From Ignavibacteria bacterium (GTDB lineage Bacteria; Bacteroidota; Ignavibacteria; OLB7), in contig JACKAE010000001.1 in NCBI GenBank assembly GCA_020635205.1, forward strand, positions 496,001-560,000: 64,000 bases of DNA, given 5' to 3'. The notes under the pieces are model-generated. The model was not told the origin of the DNA. It saw only the letters and a list, made by a program, of their open reading frames with translations, and ran no database searches. This document shows, piece by piece, positions 55,394 to 64,000 of the stretch. Position 1 is the stretch's first letter. Each line of letters opens with the position of its first letter. Made by a program: the position numbers and the translations under genes.

Positions 55394-57346
55394 CTAATTC
55401 AGTAGAATAATTTTTTTCGGAGCAATGCCTTCACTACCTACAGTTAGATGGCAGAAATAGACCCCTTCTGGTAAATTCTTCTTCTCGAGAAGAACAATAT
55501 GCTCCCCTCTCTCCTCTTCAGAATCTACTATCACGCGAGCCTCACGTCCCATTGCGTCGGTAAGAACCAAACGGACAACTCCCTTTGCAGGAAGTGTATA
55601 CCGAATGATAGTGCTCTCCGAAAACGGATTGGGTTGAGCTTCAAGGTTAAGAGTTTTTCCTTTAGCATTTTCCTCCCCCACCGACAACGTCAACCCCTTC
55701 AACGCATAGAATTTTGGTGTTGTTCCCTCGGGTACTTCTCCCGGAGCGTGGAGGGCGGTATAGACCGAGTCGATTGGACCGTGGGATGCACTTCCAACAT
55801 AAATACCCCCATCTGGACCGATGGCTGGATGGGTCCACTCCACATAGTTGTCGTCGGTTTTATATCCCCAAAGAAGCACGAAGCGACCAACCGCATCGAG
55901 GTACTGCAACCCCATGTAGTAGCCCGGGGCACGTTGCGGAGCAAAGGGACCCCGGAAGTGCCCACGTACTCCGATATAGACGATACCGTCACCTCCGATT
56001 GCTGGTGAGTTAACGCCACCGACTGCTCCCGGAATATCGTCCGAGGGATCGTAGCTGCCGAGCACTGCTCCGGTCGTGTGGTTGATTGCGTAGAGCTTTC
56101 CTTCCGTTCTCCAATTCGTTAGTGGAGCACCGCTGTTCGCAGTTGTGGCGTAGAGCCACTGGGTATTCCCACCCACTTCGCGCAGGGCAAGGCCAAGCAC
56201 AAACTGCGCACCATCGTTTAACTCAGTATAGGATTGGCTCCACTTTAAGCGGGCACTACTTCCGTTATCTTCCACTGCAAAAACAACAGGAATGTTTGCT
56301 CCTTCCCTCAGCGTCCAACCACCGACGTAGATTGTTCCATCGCTCCCGACTGCCATCGTATTGGTGAAGATCGGATTGCCATCCCACGAAAGGTCCAGCT
56401 TCCACTTCAGTCGATCTTCGGCGGGAAGATCGTTCCCCGCAAGTTCATTGAAGGCGTAGAGAACACCCGGCATCTCCGCATTCTCTCCCGCAATAAATGT
56501 GCTAAAATAGATCGTCCCACCATCTGGACTGAGGGCAGGAGATGCAAAGAAGCGATGTGCCAGAGAGCTGTTCGATGGATAGCGCCAACGGAGCGATCCG
56601 TTTGGGTTGAGGGCGTAGATTGCATTGGTCTCGTACTTTCCTTCCCCCCACGTTGCGAAGTAGATTGAACCGTTTGCGTCGTAGAGTGGCGATGTCACAA
56701 TCTCTCCTCCGCCATCGGGATCATCTTCCAACTGCGGGTTGAACGTCGCATATCTCCACACAATTTCTCCACTCCCCTGATCGATCGCGTAGAGCTTGCC
56801 GTCGCCACGCCCTACGTACATCCGGTTCCGTTCTTGATCTATCGCTGCTTGACCTTCTACCGTTCCGTTGTAGAATGTCACCTTGTAGTTCAGTAGACCG
56901 CAGAAGAGAATATCGTTTCCATCCCGCTCTCTCCCCTCGTACTCATAGCATCGGTTCACAATGTCGAGATCGGCTCTCCCATCCCCCCAAAGTGGAGTGC
57001 CATTCAACTGGTATCCATAAACTGCACCATCATACTTATCCCACGTTCGAGGATCGTTGCTCCCCTCTGGGTTACGCTGAAGTCCCCACGTCCCGAAATA
57101 GACTCCACGCTCATCAACTGATGCGCCGATATTGATTACGTTGGCAGCCGGCACATCACGACTCCACGTCTGCACCGGATCAATAGTTTTGGGTCCGTAT
57201 GCTTGACTCTGGCCAGTGCGGCGTGTGTCGTGCCCTTTCATCAGCCAAGGATCAGCAGTTTGGGCAGTGCCTGACGAGAAAAGAGTGAGCACTAGCAGAA
57301 GAGAGCATAGGATGATAGGACATCGTAATATCGTGCGCAAGTTCAT
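55394..57346 (-). CDS. PQQ-like beta-propeller protein with T9SS sorting domain
   Basis: 650 residues. The signal peptide ends SSGTAQTA. Seven or eight repeats of the PQQ-like/quinoprotein propeller pattern follow (RGVYFGTWG, NRMYVGRGDGKLYAIDQGSGEIVW, GTIYVGGWTLR, GIVYIGVRGH and similar). The last 85 residues (from about 565, QPNPFSESTIIRY) are a type IX secretion domain ending KKIILLN. It lacks the residues of a true PQQ dehydrogenase that I would expect, so binding function only is proposed. Probably extracellular. Confidence 0.82.
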   Translation of the reverse strand: MNLRTILRCPIILCSLLLVLTLFSSGTAQTADPWLMKGHDTRRTGQSQAYGPKTIDPVQTWSRDVPAANVINIGASVDERGVYFGTWGLQRNPEGSNDPRTWDKYDGAVYGYQLNGTPLWGDGRADLDIVNRCYEYEGRERDGNDILFCGLLNYKVTFYNGTVEGQAAIDQERNRMYVGRGDGKLYAIDQGSGEIVWRYATFNPQLEDDPDGGGEIVTSPLYDANGSIYFATWGEGKYETNAIYALNPNGSLRWRYPSNSSLAHRFFASPALSPDGGTIYFSTFIAGENAEMPGVLYAFNELAGNDLPAEDRLKWKLDLSWDGNPIFTNTMAVGSDGTIYVGGWTLREGANIPVVFAVEDNGSSARLKWSQSYTELNDGAQFVLGLALREVGGNTQWLYATTANSGAPLTNWRTEGKLYAINHTTGAVLGSYDPSDDIPGAVGGVNSPAIGGDGIVYIGVRGHFRGPFAPQRAPGYYMGLQYLDAVGRFVLLWGYKTDDNYVEWTHPAIGPDGGIYVGSASHGPIDSVYTALHAPGEVPEGTTPKFYALKGLTLSVGEENAKGKTLNLEAQPNPFSESTIIRYTLPAKGVVRLVLTDAMGREARVIVDSEEERGEHIVLLEKKNLPEGVYFCHLTVGSEGIAPKKIILLN

Positions 57347-57481
57347 AGATGATTCCTGTTTTGTGAGGAAAAAACGATCCTTTGAATATAGTATATTGGC
57401 TCATTGCGTTGAAGTAATCCTACATCGAGTTCTGAACATTCAACAGCCACAATCACTCAAGCCGAAGTTTTATATAGAGAC

Positions 57482-58531
57482 ATGTACTACCGATCCGCTC
57501 CCGTATTCTTGTTCTTCCTTTCCTTCTCTCTGTTGAGTTGTGCTGATTCTGAAAGCATTCTAACTGTGGAGGGAAGGCTTACCAGGCTTCAGCACTTTGA
57601 GATTAAACTTGAAGACTATGACTCCGAGCCATATCAGAGGCAACGGGCTACGTTTACCAGCGAAGGTATCGCCCTCATCAATGATGACGACTATTACGAT
57701 GATAAGGCAATACTCTACAGTGTGTTGACTGGAAAAGAGGTTCGGACACTCAAAGTGGCTCGCTCAATTGGGGCAATAACCTCCAGCAACGACAGCAAGT
57801 ATGTAGGCATTGCATACTACTACGGGTCAAGCAAATATGCAGTCTCGGTATTGGATATGGAGGCGGGCAAAGAACTTTACTCAGCACTCTTAACCGACGC
57901 CCCCCATATCTCTGCACTTGCATTCAATGCCGACAAAACGAAGCTGGCTCTCGCCACCTCAAATGGAGTTACTCTCTGGGATATTTCCGGTACGAAAGTG
58001 ACGAAAACAACCATTGGTCAAACAAATCAATTCTATCCAATCACGAGTCTTGAGTTTAGTTCAACTGAAGACACAATTCTCTCCTCACCTCCAATGTACT
58101 GGTCAGTGAGTGCGATGAAAGTCGTTGAACGTTTTGTTGATGGAAGAGGCTCCTTTGAAGCGGCTCACTTCCTTCAAGACAAAACGCAGGTAATTGCCGC
58201 TGGGTCGCACGGCCTAACTCTCTTTTCGTTGGGAGGGAAAGAACCGATTGGAAGAATTACTGATTACAATCTCGACCAGGATCCATCCGACCCTTCCACT
58301 TCTCGTATTGAAATCGTATCGATGGATGTCTCCCGTGATGGGAAGCGGATTGCCACTGGGGATAACGAGGGGAACGTGCAAGTGTGGGATGCTACAAATG
58401 GGAAGTTGATTGCGCTCGATTCAACTTCGGCGAGATACATAATGGCCGTAACGTTCTCTCCGTTTGACTCTTCGATTCTGGCGAGTACTGGAACCAATGG
58501 CGAGGTAATCGTTTGGAGAATTGAAGAATGA
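57482..58531 (+). CDS. WD40-repeat lipoprotein
   Basis: 349 residues. MYYRSAPVFLFFLSFSLLSC gives a lipobox LLSC (Cys20). WD40-type repeats follow (ISALAFNADKTKLALATSNGVTLWDIS, RKRIATGDNEGNVQVWDATNGKLI in outline, FDSSILASTGTNGEVIVW). Such exported WD40 lipoproteins are common in this phylum and act as scaffolds. Its stop overlaps the start of the next gene by four bases (ATGA), so the two are coupled. Confidence 0.82.
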   Translation: MYYRSAPVFLFFLSFSLLSCADSESILTVEGRLTRLQHFEIKLEDYDSEPYQRQRATFTSEGIALINDDDYYDDKAILYSVLTGKEVRTLKVARSIGAITSSNDSKYVGIAYYYGSSKYAVSVLDMEAGKELYSALLTDAPHISALAFNADKTKLALATSNGVTLWDISGTKVTKTTIGQTNQFYPITSLEFSSTEDTILSSPPMYWSVSAMKVVERFVDGRGSFEAAHFLQDKTQVIAAGSHGLTLFSLGGKEPIGRITDYNLDQDPSDPSTSRIEIVSMDVSRDGKRIATGDNEGNVQVWDATNGKLIALDSTSARYIMAVTFSPFDSSILASTGTNGEVIVWRIEE

Positions 58532-59181
58532 AAGTCTACCCTCTGCACATCATTATCACACTCTGCACCTTGCTCTCAAGCATGATGTTTGTTGATAGCC
58601 TGTGGGGACAGTCGTTGGGAGATTATCTTGCACGATATGAAATTGGATTCGGGGCAGAGAAAACTATCGCTGAAGAGTTCTCCCTCTTTAACGGAGGACG
58701 AGTTCCGAACCGCACAGTAAGGACTGTTGCCTATGCTGGGAGCTTGAGTATTGGGATACACATCCCGCTACTGACGTTCGGCGATCAGTTTGGTGTCGGC
58801 ATCAATCCTGACATACAACTGGCACTTGGATCAGCTCCCTACGATCCAGCTTTCCCCGAAGAGATCGATCACCTCGACGCAAGTTCTGGAATTTTTCGCC
58901 TCACCTTTCCAACACTCCTATCATTGAAATATGGAACCGACGCAACAATGGATCCCGATACTGATATGGGCTTCGGTCTTGGCCTTGGGTACAGACCAAC
59001 ATTCAATCTCCCACTTGGGTATTCGTATGGCGAACCAATTGCAATGGGGGAATTCAGTTTTATAGCAGGCTCCGCACTGGTAAAGGCACGCATCACTCTT
59101 CCACTTGCAGTTGGTAGTCCAGTTGACGAAGTTGACTTGAAAACCTATGATTTTTCGCTGTACTTTCTCCCCGGGCGTTAG
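58528..59181 (+). CDS. Small secreted beta-rich protein, possibly outer-membrane
   Basis: 217 residues from an ATG overlapping the stop of the WD40 lipoprotein. The signal peptide ends SLWGQS. The mature part has alternating strands (YAGSLSIGIHIPLL, QFGVGINPDIQLALGS, GFGLGLGYRPTFNLP, FSFIAGSALVKARITLPLA, TYDFSLYFLPGR) and ends with an aromatic-rich strand, all compatible with a small barrel of 8-10 strands. Coupling suggests it works with the lipoprotein. No family recognised. Confidence 0.65.
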   Translation: MKVYPLHIIITLCTLLSSMMFVDSLWGQSLGDYLARYEIGFGAEKTIAEEFSLFNGGRVPNRTVRTVAYAGSLSIGIHIPLLTFGDQFGVGINPDIQLALGSAPYDPAFPEEIDHLDASSGIFRLTFPTLLSLKYGTDATMDPDTDMGFGLGLGYRPTFNLPLGYSYGEPIAMGEFSFIAGSALVKARITLPLAVGSPVDEVDLKTYDFSLYFLPGR

Positions 59182-59240
59182 CCGCTATCACAGAATCTGA
59201 GCTATACCTTATCTATAACAGACACAACGTACAACTCAAC

Positions 59241-60341
59241 ATGTTCGACGCACGCAACAAAGACCTTGCTGACAAAATCATCAACTACTCTACCAGAACA
59301 GAGAAGGGAAATAATGTTCTGATTGAAGTCTTCGGAACCAACGGCACACACTTAGCACAAGAGATGGCTCGCGCTACGTTTGATGCAGGTGCACACCCCT
59401 TCATCGCGATCTACGATACGGAAGTACTGCGCATTGAGAGAGAGCGTGGATCAACTGAATACTGGAAACGTCGTCGAGAGATTGCTGGACTGCCAACAAT
59501 GAAGGAGATGGATGTCTACATCGGTTTACGGGCTGCCGAGAACATTTACGAACTGAGTGACGTTGGGAGAGAAGCCGACAAAGCATACAACGAAGAATAC
59601 CTGCATCCAGTTCACATGCGTGAGCGGGTAAACAACACCCGCTGGTGTGTGATGCGCTATCCCTCACCTGCCTTCGCTATGAATGCCCGGATGTCGACCA
59701 ATAAATTTGCCGACTTCTACTACAAAGCCTGTTTGCTTGACTATGCAGAGTTGAACGAACGGATGAAACCACTCCACGAACTTTTGGCGAAGAGCAAAGA
59801 GGTTCACTTGGTTGGAGAGGGGACAAACATCAAGCTCTCGATTGAAGGGCAGACCTGGATTCCCTGCGCTGGAGATGTGAACATTCCAGATGGAGAAATC
59901 TTTTCCGCACCGATTCTCGACTCAGTAAATGGACACATTACCTACGCACCTTCTGTATACAATGGCAAGCCTTTTGGGTGGATTCGTTTCGAGGTCAAGG
60001 ATGGTGTGATCGTAGACTTCGATTCGGACAACAAAGAGGCATTGCAAGCAATCCTTGAAACTGACGAGGGAGCGCGGCGTTTCGGTGAGTTTGCTATCGG
60101 AACAAACCCACATATTTCCGAACCGATGTTCGATATTCTCTTCGATGAGAAGATATGGGGATCAATTCACTTGACGCCCGGCCAGTGCTACGATATGGCT
60201 CCGAATGGAAACAATAGTGCCGTACACTGGGACTTAGTCTGCATCGGGTCGGACGTTATTATCGACGGCGAGAAAGTTCGTGACGGACGGAAGTGGATTC
60301 ACAACGATTTGATTCCGCTGAATCCCGAAAACTTCTCCTGA
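59241..60341 (+). CDS. Aminopeptidase, M29 family
   Basis: 366 residues, cytoplasmic. The M29 metal-site residues can be placed in HLVGEGTNIKLS (Glu), GDVNIPDGEIFSAP (Glu), EFAIGTNPHISEP (His), IHLTPG (His) and HWDLVCIGSD (His and Asp). This matches the AmpS/PepT dinuclear metal aminopeptidase family, whose members remove N-terminal residues from peptides. The length is slightly short of the usual 400 or so. It stands alone, 59 bases after the preceding gene. Confidence 0.9.
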   Translation: MFDARNKDLADKIINYSTRTEKGNNVLIEVFGTNGTHLAQEMARATFDAGAHPFIAIYDTEVLRIERERGSTEYWKRRREIAGLPTMKEMDVYIGLRAAENIYELSDVGREADKAYNEEYLHPVHMRERVNNTRWCVMRYPSPAFAMNARMSTNKFADFYYKACLLDYAELNERMKPLHELLAKSKEVHLVGEGTNIKLSIEGQTWIPCAGDVNIPDGEIFSAPILDSVNGHITYAPSVYNGKPFGWIRFEVKDGVIVDFDSDNKEALQAILETDEGARRFGEFAIGTNPHISEPMFDILFDEKIWGSIHLTPGQCYDMAPNGNNSAVHWDLVCIGSDVIIDGEKVRDGRKWIHNDLIPLNPENFS

Positions 60342-60395
60342 TATACTTTGGACTTTTTTGAACATTCTTTTTTGAATTTTTCCTTTTGAACTGAT

Positions 60396-61313
60396 TTGAA
60401 CGTCATCGCATTCTACAAATTCGTCACGCTCTTTAACTACAAAGAGATGCGCCAACCTCTTCTCCATGCCTGCCAACAGCATGGTATTCGGGGAACGATT
60501 CTCTTGGCTCAAGAAGGGATCAACGGAACTGTTGTCGGCTCCCCCGAAGGAATAGCTGGGTTGTTGGAGTGGCTTCGAAGCGACCCTCGGCTGGCAAATC
60601 TTGAGCATAAGGAATCACACGTCTCCCCTGAGGACAAAACGTTCTACCGGATGAAAGTCCGGTTGAAGAAGGAGATCGTGACGCTCGGCGTCGAGGGTAT
60701 TAATCCAAATGAAGTAGTTGGAACTTACGTTGATCCAGAAGAATGGAACAGACTGATTGAAGATCCCGATGTGCTGTTGATCGACACTCGGAATGATTAC
60801 GAAGTGGAGATCGGGACATTCCGAGGAGCGGTTGACCCACACACCAAATCCTTCCGCGAATTCCCTACGTGGGTTCAACAAAATCTGGATAGTGCCAAGC
60901 ATAAGAAGGTGGCAATGTTCTGCACTGGCGGCATCCGCTGCGAGAAAGCAACGTCATACATGCTAAAGCAAGGCTTCGAAGAAGTTTACCACTTGAAGGG
61001 AGGAATTTTAAAGTACCTCGAAGAGGTTCCTAAAGAAAAGAGTGCGTGGGAGGGGGAGTGCTACGTCTTCGACCACCGCGTTGCCGTTGACCACAACTTG
61101 GCTCCCGGTTCATACGAGCTTTGCTATGCGTGCAGACGTCCGCTCTCCGATGAAGACAAGGATTCGCCAGACTACCAATACGGCGTCAGTTGCCATCGCT
61201 GCATTGATGATTTTACCGAGGAGGACCGAGAACGGTTTGCCGAACGAGCACGACAGATTGAGATCGCGGAGAGGCAAGGCAGAGAACATTTGCGGGATGG
61301 AAGCTGGTCATAG
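60396..61313 (+). CDS. trhO: tRNA uridine(34) hydroxylase TrhO (YceA-type rhodanese)
   Basis: 305 residues from a TTG at 60396; no ATG precedes the conserved opening [15 protein letters not shown]. The N-terminal acylphosphatase-like part has [16 protein letters not shown]; the rhodanese domain has the loop Cys C176 in [11 protein letters not shown]. The C-terminus has C-x2-C pairs ([10 protein letters not shown] and SCHRCIDDF) that mark the family and probably bind zinc. The enzyme makes 5-hydroxyuridine at the tRNA wobble position. Confidence 0.9.
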   Translation: MNVIAFYKFVTLFNYKEMRQPLLHACQQHGIRGTILLAQEGINGTVVGSPEGIAGLLEWLRSDPRLANLEHKESHVSPEDKTFYRMKVRLKKEIVTLGVEGINPNEVVGTYVDPEEWNRLIEDPDVLLIDTRNDYEVEIGTFRGAVDPHTKSFREFPTWVQQNLDSAKHKKVAMFCTGGIRCEKATSYMLKQGFEEVYHLKGGILKYLEEVPKEKSAWEGECYVFDHRVAVDHNLAPGSYELCYACRRPLSDEDKDSPDYQYGVSCHRCIDDFTEEDRERFAERARQIEIAERQGREHLRDGSWS

Positions 61314-61403
61314 TTCTTAGAGTAGAAGAGAGAAAAGTTTGTAGAGTCGAGTGTAGAGAAACTCCCTCTTTCTACCGGCCTATCCGTATATCCAACTTTA
61401 ACG

Positions 61404-62297
61404 ATGATGTTAGACGATAGCGAGAACAAAGATATATGGTATCGGTGGCTTCTCAGTCGCCGCGATGGTGAGAATACTGAGCGACGGAAAGAGACCTTGC
61501 GTCAGCTTAGTCCGATTCGAGACAAAGTGCTTGAACGTGCAGACCTTGCTGACAGTGGCACGTTACTCGACGTAGGGTGCGGTGATGGACTGATTGGACT
61601 TGGTGCTCTTGAATCTTCTTCATATAACGTGATCTTCAGCGATATTTCCTCCGATCTCCTCGAGTACTGTCGCGATATTGTTACCGAGTCTGGACTTCTC
61701 AATCGCTGCCGATTCGAGCTTCTTTCTGCTGACAATCTCCACACAATTGCAAGCGACTCTGTTGACGTTATCACTACCCGCTCCGTTCTCATCTATGTCT
61801 CGGATAAAAGGAAAGCATTTAGTGAATTCTTTCGGGTTCTAAAACCGGGAGGACGCGTTTCACTCTTCGAACCGATCAACAGTTTTGGGAATGCAGATCG
61901 AGAACGCTCTTGGATGGGGTATGATATGTTGCCAGTAATCGATCTCTACCAAAAAGTACGGAAGGGAATGCAGAGAGAAGATGCCAACGTAACCGATGAA
62001 GGACGGAACCCAATGATTGACTTTGACGAGCGGGATTTAATATCTCTTGCTGATGAGATCGGCTTTCGTCACATCTTCCTCGACTATCACGTTGTTATCC
62101 ATCCACCCCCACCCAGTCCTGTGCACTACTTGTATTCTACCCCTCCTAATCCAAACGCATACTCAATGCAAGAAGCAATTGCCCGAACTCTGTCACAAGA
62201 AGAAGAGAAAGAATTCATTGCTCACCTACAACCTTTAGTTGAAAGTGGAGAGGGAAAGCGGAGAATGGCCTATGCCTATCTATACGGAAGCAAATGA
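61404..62297 (+). CDS. SAM-dependent methyltransferase
   Basis: 297 residues with a class I methyltransferase fold: motif I LLDVGCGDGLIGLG (about 52-65), motif post-I ISSDLLEYCR, and FFRVLKPGGRVSLFEP (motif III region). The N-terminal DIWYRWLLSRRDG and the Pro-rich insert IHPPPPSPVHY near 230 are distinctive. It is 90 bases after trhO and overlaps the downstream DNA-methyltransferase gene by four bases (ATGA), so they form one transcript. Substrate unknown. Confidence 0.83.
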   Translation: MMLDDSENKDIWYRWLLSRRDGENTERRKETLRQLSPIRDKVLERADLADSGTLLDVGCGDGLIGLGALESSSYNVIFSDISSDLLEYCRDIVTESGLLNRCRFELLSADNLHTIASDSVDVITTRSVLIYVSDKRKAFSEFFRVLKPGGRVSLFEPINSFGNADRERSWMGYDMLPVIDLYQKVRKGMQREDANVTDEGRNPMIDFDERDLISLADEIGFRHIFLDYHVVIHPPPPSPVHYLYSTPPNPNAYSMQEAIARTLSQEEEKEFIAHLQPLVESGEGKRRMAYAYLYGSK

Positions 62298-62851
62298 TTG
62301 GGGAACAGAATCGCATGAAACTTACTACCAACTATATCGAGTCTCCTTTCGGTCTGATGCAAGTCTGCGCAACTGAAGAGGCATTAACTCTTCTCGAGTT
62401 TGCAGATCGATCAGATGTCGAGAAGCAGGTTGCTTCGCTGCAATCCTTTGTAGAGAGTAAGGTAGAGGAAGGAACGAATAGTATTATTGAGCAGACGACG
62501 CTTGAACTTACCGAGTACTTCGCAGGCCAACGTCAACAGTTTTCTCTTCCACTCTTTACGCCCGGTACGCCGTTCCAGCAATCAGTCTGGCATGCACTTA
62601 TAGAAATTCCTTTTGGGGAGACGCGAAGTTATGGATGGCTTGCTCACAAACTTGGCGACCCAAAGTCTGTTCGTGCAGTTGCCCACGCAAATGGACAGAA
62701 CAGGATAGCGATTATCATTCCCTGCCACCGCGTAATTGGTGCTGATGGTTCTCTGACTGGATATGCTGGAGGACTGGAACGGAAAAAGAAGCTGCTTCAG
62801 CTGGAAGGAGCAACAGCACCGGCACCTGAAGGACAGGGGAGGTTATTTTAA
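62294..62851 (+). CDS. ogt: Methylated-DNA--protein-cysteine methyltransferase
   Basis: 185 residues from ATG 62294, which overlaps the previous stop; an internal ATG at 62315 (MKLTTNYIESPFG) is an equally good start. The active-site motif PCHRVIG contains the acceptor cysteine C144 (C137 with the shorter start). The helix-turn-helix with FQQSVWHALIEIPFGETRSYG and the loop ARG-containing SVRAVAHANGQN are present. It removes O6-alkylguanine from DNA by suicide transfer. Confidence 0.93.
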   Translation: MIGEQNRMKLTTNYIESPFGLMQVCATEEALTLLEFADRSDVEKQVASLQSFVESKVEEGTNSIIEQTTLELTEYFAGQRQQFSLPLFTPGTPFQQSVWHALIEIPFGETRSYGWLAHKLGDPKSVRAVAHANGQNRIAIIIPCHRVIGADGSLTGYAGGLERKKKLLQLEGATAPAPEGQGRLF

Positions 62852-62895
62852 ACGGAGGCGTCTCCCCTGTTTCCATCCTTCAGAATTATAATTAT

Positions 62896-63312
62896 TTATA
62901 TCGTCTCCAACTTCAGCCACGCCCCAACAACCTTTGCCATTCCTCCCTCAAAGTCACTGAAGCCAAGTCTCTTATAAAACATTTTCGCTTCCTCAGTAAA
63001 GAGAGCAACATGCTGACCGTCGAGTTTCTCTGTCAGCATCTCCACCATTCTCTTTGCAATCCCTCTTCTCCTGTAAGGCGTGTACGTCCAGACATCTACA
63101 ATGTATGCGTTGCAGACACCATCCGAGAGTACGCGAGCAGTGCCAATAATTGATGAGTTGGCATAGGCAATAACAGCTTTGAAACTGTTCTCGAAAGACT
63201 CGCGGAGTTGTTTCGGCGAACGCAAATTGTCGAAGCTATCTTCTACCAGCACACGCTTCATTTCGTCCCAACTCACATCGGTGAGGTCAGTAGTATACCG
63301 TATGTTGTTCAT
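62896..63312 (-). CDS. GNAT-family acetyltransferase
   Basis: 138 residues with the GNAT fold: strands VIAYANSSIIGTARVLSDG, then the acetyl-CoA loop VWTYTPYRRRGIAKRMVEML (R-x-x-G-I/A pattern) and the C-terminal FTEEAKMFYKRLGFSDFEGGM. It acetylates an amine on a small molecule, peptide or protein; the acceptor is unknown. It is convergent with ogt. Confidence 0.87.
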   Translation of the reverse strand: MNNIRYTTDLTDVSWDEMKRVLVEDSFDNLRSPKQLRESFENSFKAVIAYANSSIIGTARVLSDGVCNAYIVDVWTYTPYRRRGIAKRMVEMLTEKLDGQHVALFTEEAKMFYKRLGFSDFEGGMAKVVGAWLKLETI

Positions 63313-63340
63313 TCGCTTCCGATTCCGTTTGTCTCATCTA

Positions 63341-63790
63341 TCAGATGCTCCTTCGCATCGCCATCATATACCCTAAGTGAATCCCCTCATGATAGTTGTT
63401 GAAGAGAATCGCTTCGTCGATGTTGTGCAAGACAATACCGGTTGAAGTTTCGTACGTCTCGAACGACTCAAAGACTCCCCTCTCGTAGTCTTTCGAAAGC
63501 TGTTCTGGAGCTTCCACTAAGAAATCCATTGCCTCCCAGAATAGTTTGGGAGTGATCTTCTCCAAACCCGTTCCCTTTCGAAAACTCTCTACAGCTTCTT
63601 CTGACACGTGCAGCTCAAGCCCGCTCAGTTTATACAAGATAAGCTGTTGTGTTACTACAACGTGGGCGGCATTCCAAGCAATGTTGTTAGCATATCCCTG
63701 TGGAACAGCAAACAACTGTTCCTCACTCAGTCCATCTACAAGTTTTTTGACAAGGCCGCGAGCTGTGCGGAAGTGTTCTATAGCAACCAC
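63341..63790 (-). CDS. DinB-superfamily protein
   Basis: 149 residues from a GTG at 63790. This start is set by a perfect AGGAGG (63795-63800 on the complementary strand) four bases before it; the longer frame from GTG 63811 has none and would place that Shine-Dalgarno inside the gene. The four-helix DinB fold is shown by NAAHVVVTQQLI and NNYHEGIHLGYM, giving His metal ligands in the usual places. DinB-like proteins are thiol-dependent metal enzymes or stress proteins; the substrate is unknown. Confidence 0.75.
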   Translation of the reverse strand: MVAIEHFRTARGLVKKLVDGLSEEQLFAVPQGYANNIAWNAAHVVVTQQLILYKLSGLELHVSEEAVESFRKGTGLEKITPKLFWEAMDFLVEAPEQLSKDYERGVFESFETYETSTGIVLHNIDEAILFNNYHEGIHLGYMMAMRRSI

Positions 63791-64000
63791 AAATCCTCCT
63801 CTTTTCTTCACTCTGTTTCTCTAACCCTTTTTGTACCAGCAATAACTTCGCAAAAAAGCGATGACAGTGGGACTGAGTTGATTAAGCCCCTTGGCTCCTT
63901 AACGTAAGTCTTATTGGCTTAACCATATTGCATACGAATAGTCTGTTGAAACTGACCCAATCATGGGGAATGTATCGTCGAGCGAATATGGAAAATTTTT

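Noticed and set aside
1..64000. tRNA and rRNA genes
   Set aside because: I looked for TTCGA-type T-loops with cloverleaf context and rRNA-like sequence in the gaps and found none.

Overview
The window looks like a chromosomal segment from a member of the Bacteroidota/Chlorobiota (FCB) group, perhaps the Kapabacteria/Ignavibacteria side. This rests on large Sec-exported surface proteins ending in type IX secretion (T9SS) C-terminal sorting domains with the usual 'YPNP' or 'FPNP' start (positions 17022, 30170, 48399, 55394 and probably the truncated gene at 1), many lipoproteins, a SigZ-type ECF sigma factor, and paired TPR-LuxR regulators. No rRNA, tRNA, CRISPR array, phage or insertion-sequence transposase was recognised. 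The assignment is by gene content only.

Layout. 1-4045: the 3' end is missing from a secreted M30-like metallopeptidase gene; next to it are three overlapping membrane-protein genes of unknown function. 4046-8085: a haem and peroxide block, with ferrochelatase, catalase and a divergent OxyR sharing an OxyR-like operator. 8100-12557: DUF6886-like protein, lipoprotein, oligopeptidase B, pirin. 12789-14924: KtrB/KtrA potassium uptake. 15055-20631: small secreted proteins, a cluster of REP-like hairpins, a T9SS-exported CocE-type hydrolase and an outer-membrane-like protein. 20880-25573: XerC/D recombinase overlapping a PgpH-type cyclic-di-AMP phosphodiesterase, divergent from branched-chain aminotransferase.

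25630-29977 is the most unusual region: a free DsbD alpha domain, a full DsbD, a free DsbD-gamma-like thioredoxin lipoprotein, then a 71-residue protein with six Cys-Cys pairs, directly followed by a SigZ-type sigma factor that itself ends in a Cys-Cys...CxxxC tail. I read this as a candidate thiol- or metal-stress module. 30170-35590: an 1806-residue T9SS adhesin-like protein whose 3' two thirds are visibly richer in G+C than its 5' third. 36058-40018: asparaginase, thioesterase, lipoprotein, phytoene/squalene synthase. 40323-43976: a 1217-residue secreted protein with three coiled-coil modules, each bounded by cysteines at matching places.

44435-50219: GMC oxidoreductase, SDR, lipoprotein and another T9SS protein, with two copies of a dispersed repeat. 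50365-53865: two TPR-LuxR regulators in tandem. 54114-59181: glycosidase-like lipoprotein, PQQ-like T9SS protein, WD40 lipoprotein and a small barrel-like protein. 59241-63790: housekeeping genes (M29 aminopeptidase, TrhO, methyltransferase, Ogt, GNAT, DinB-like). Domain and family calls come from recognising motifs by eye; no database search was run.
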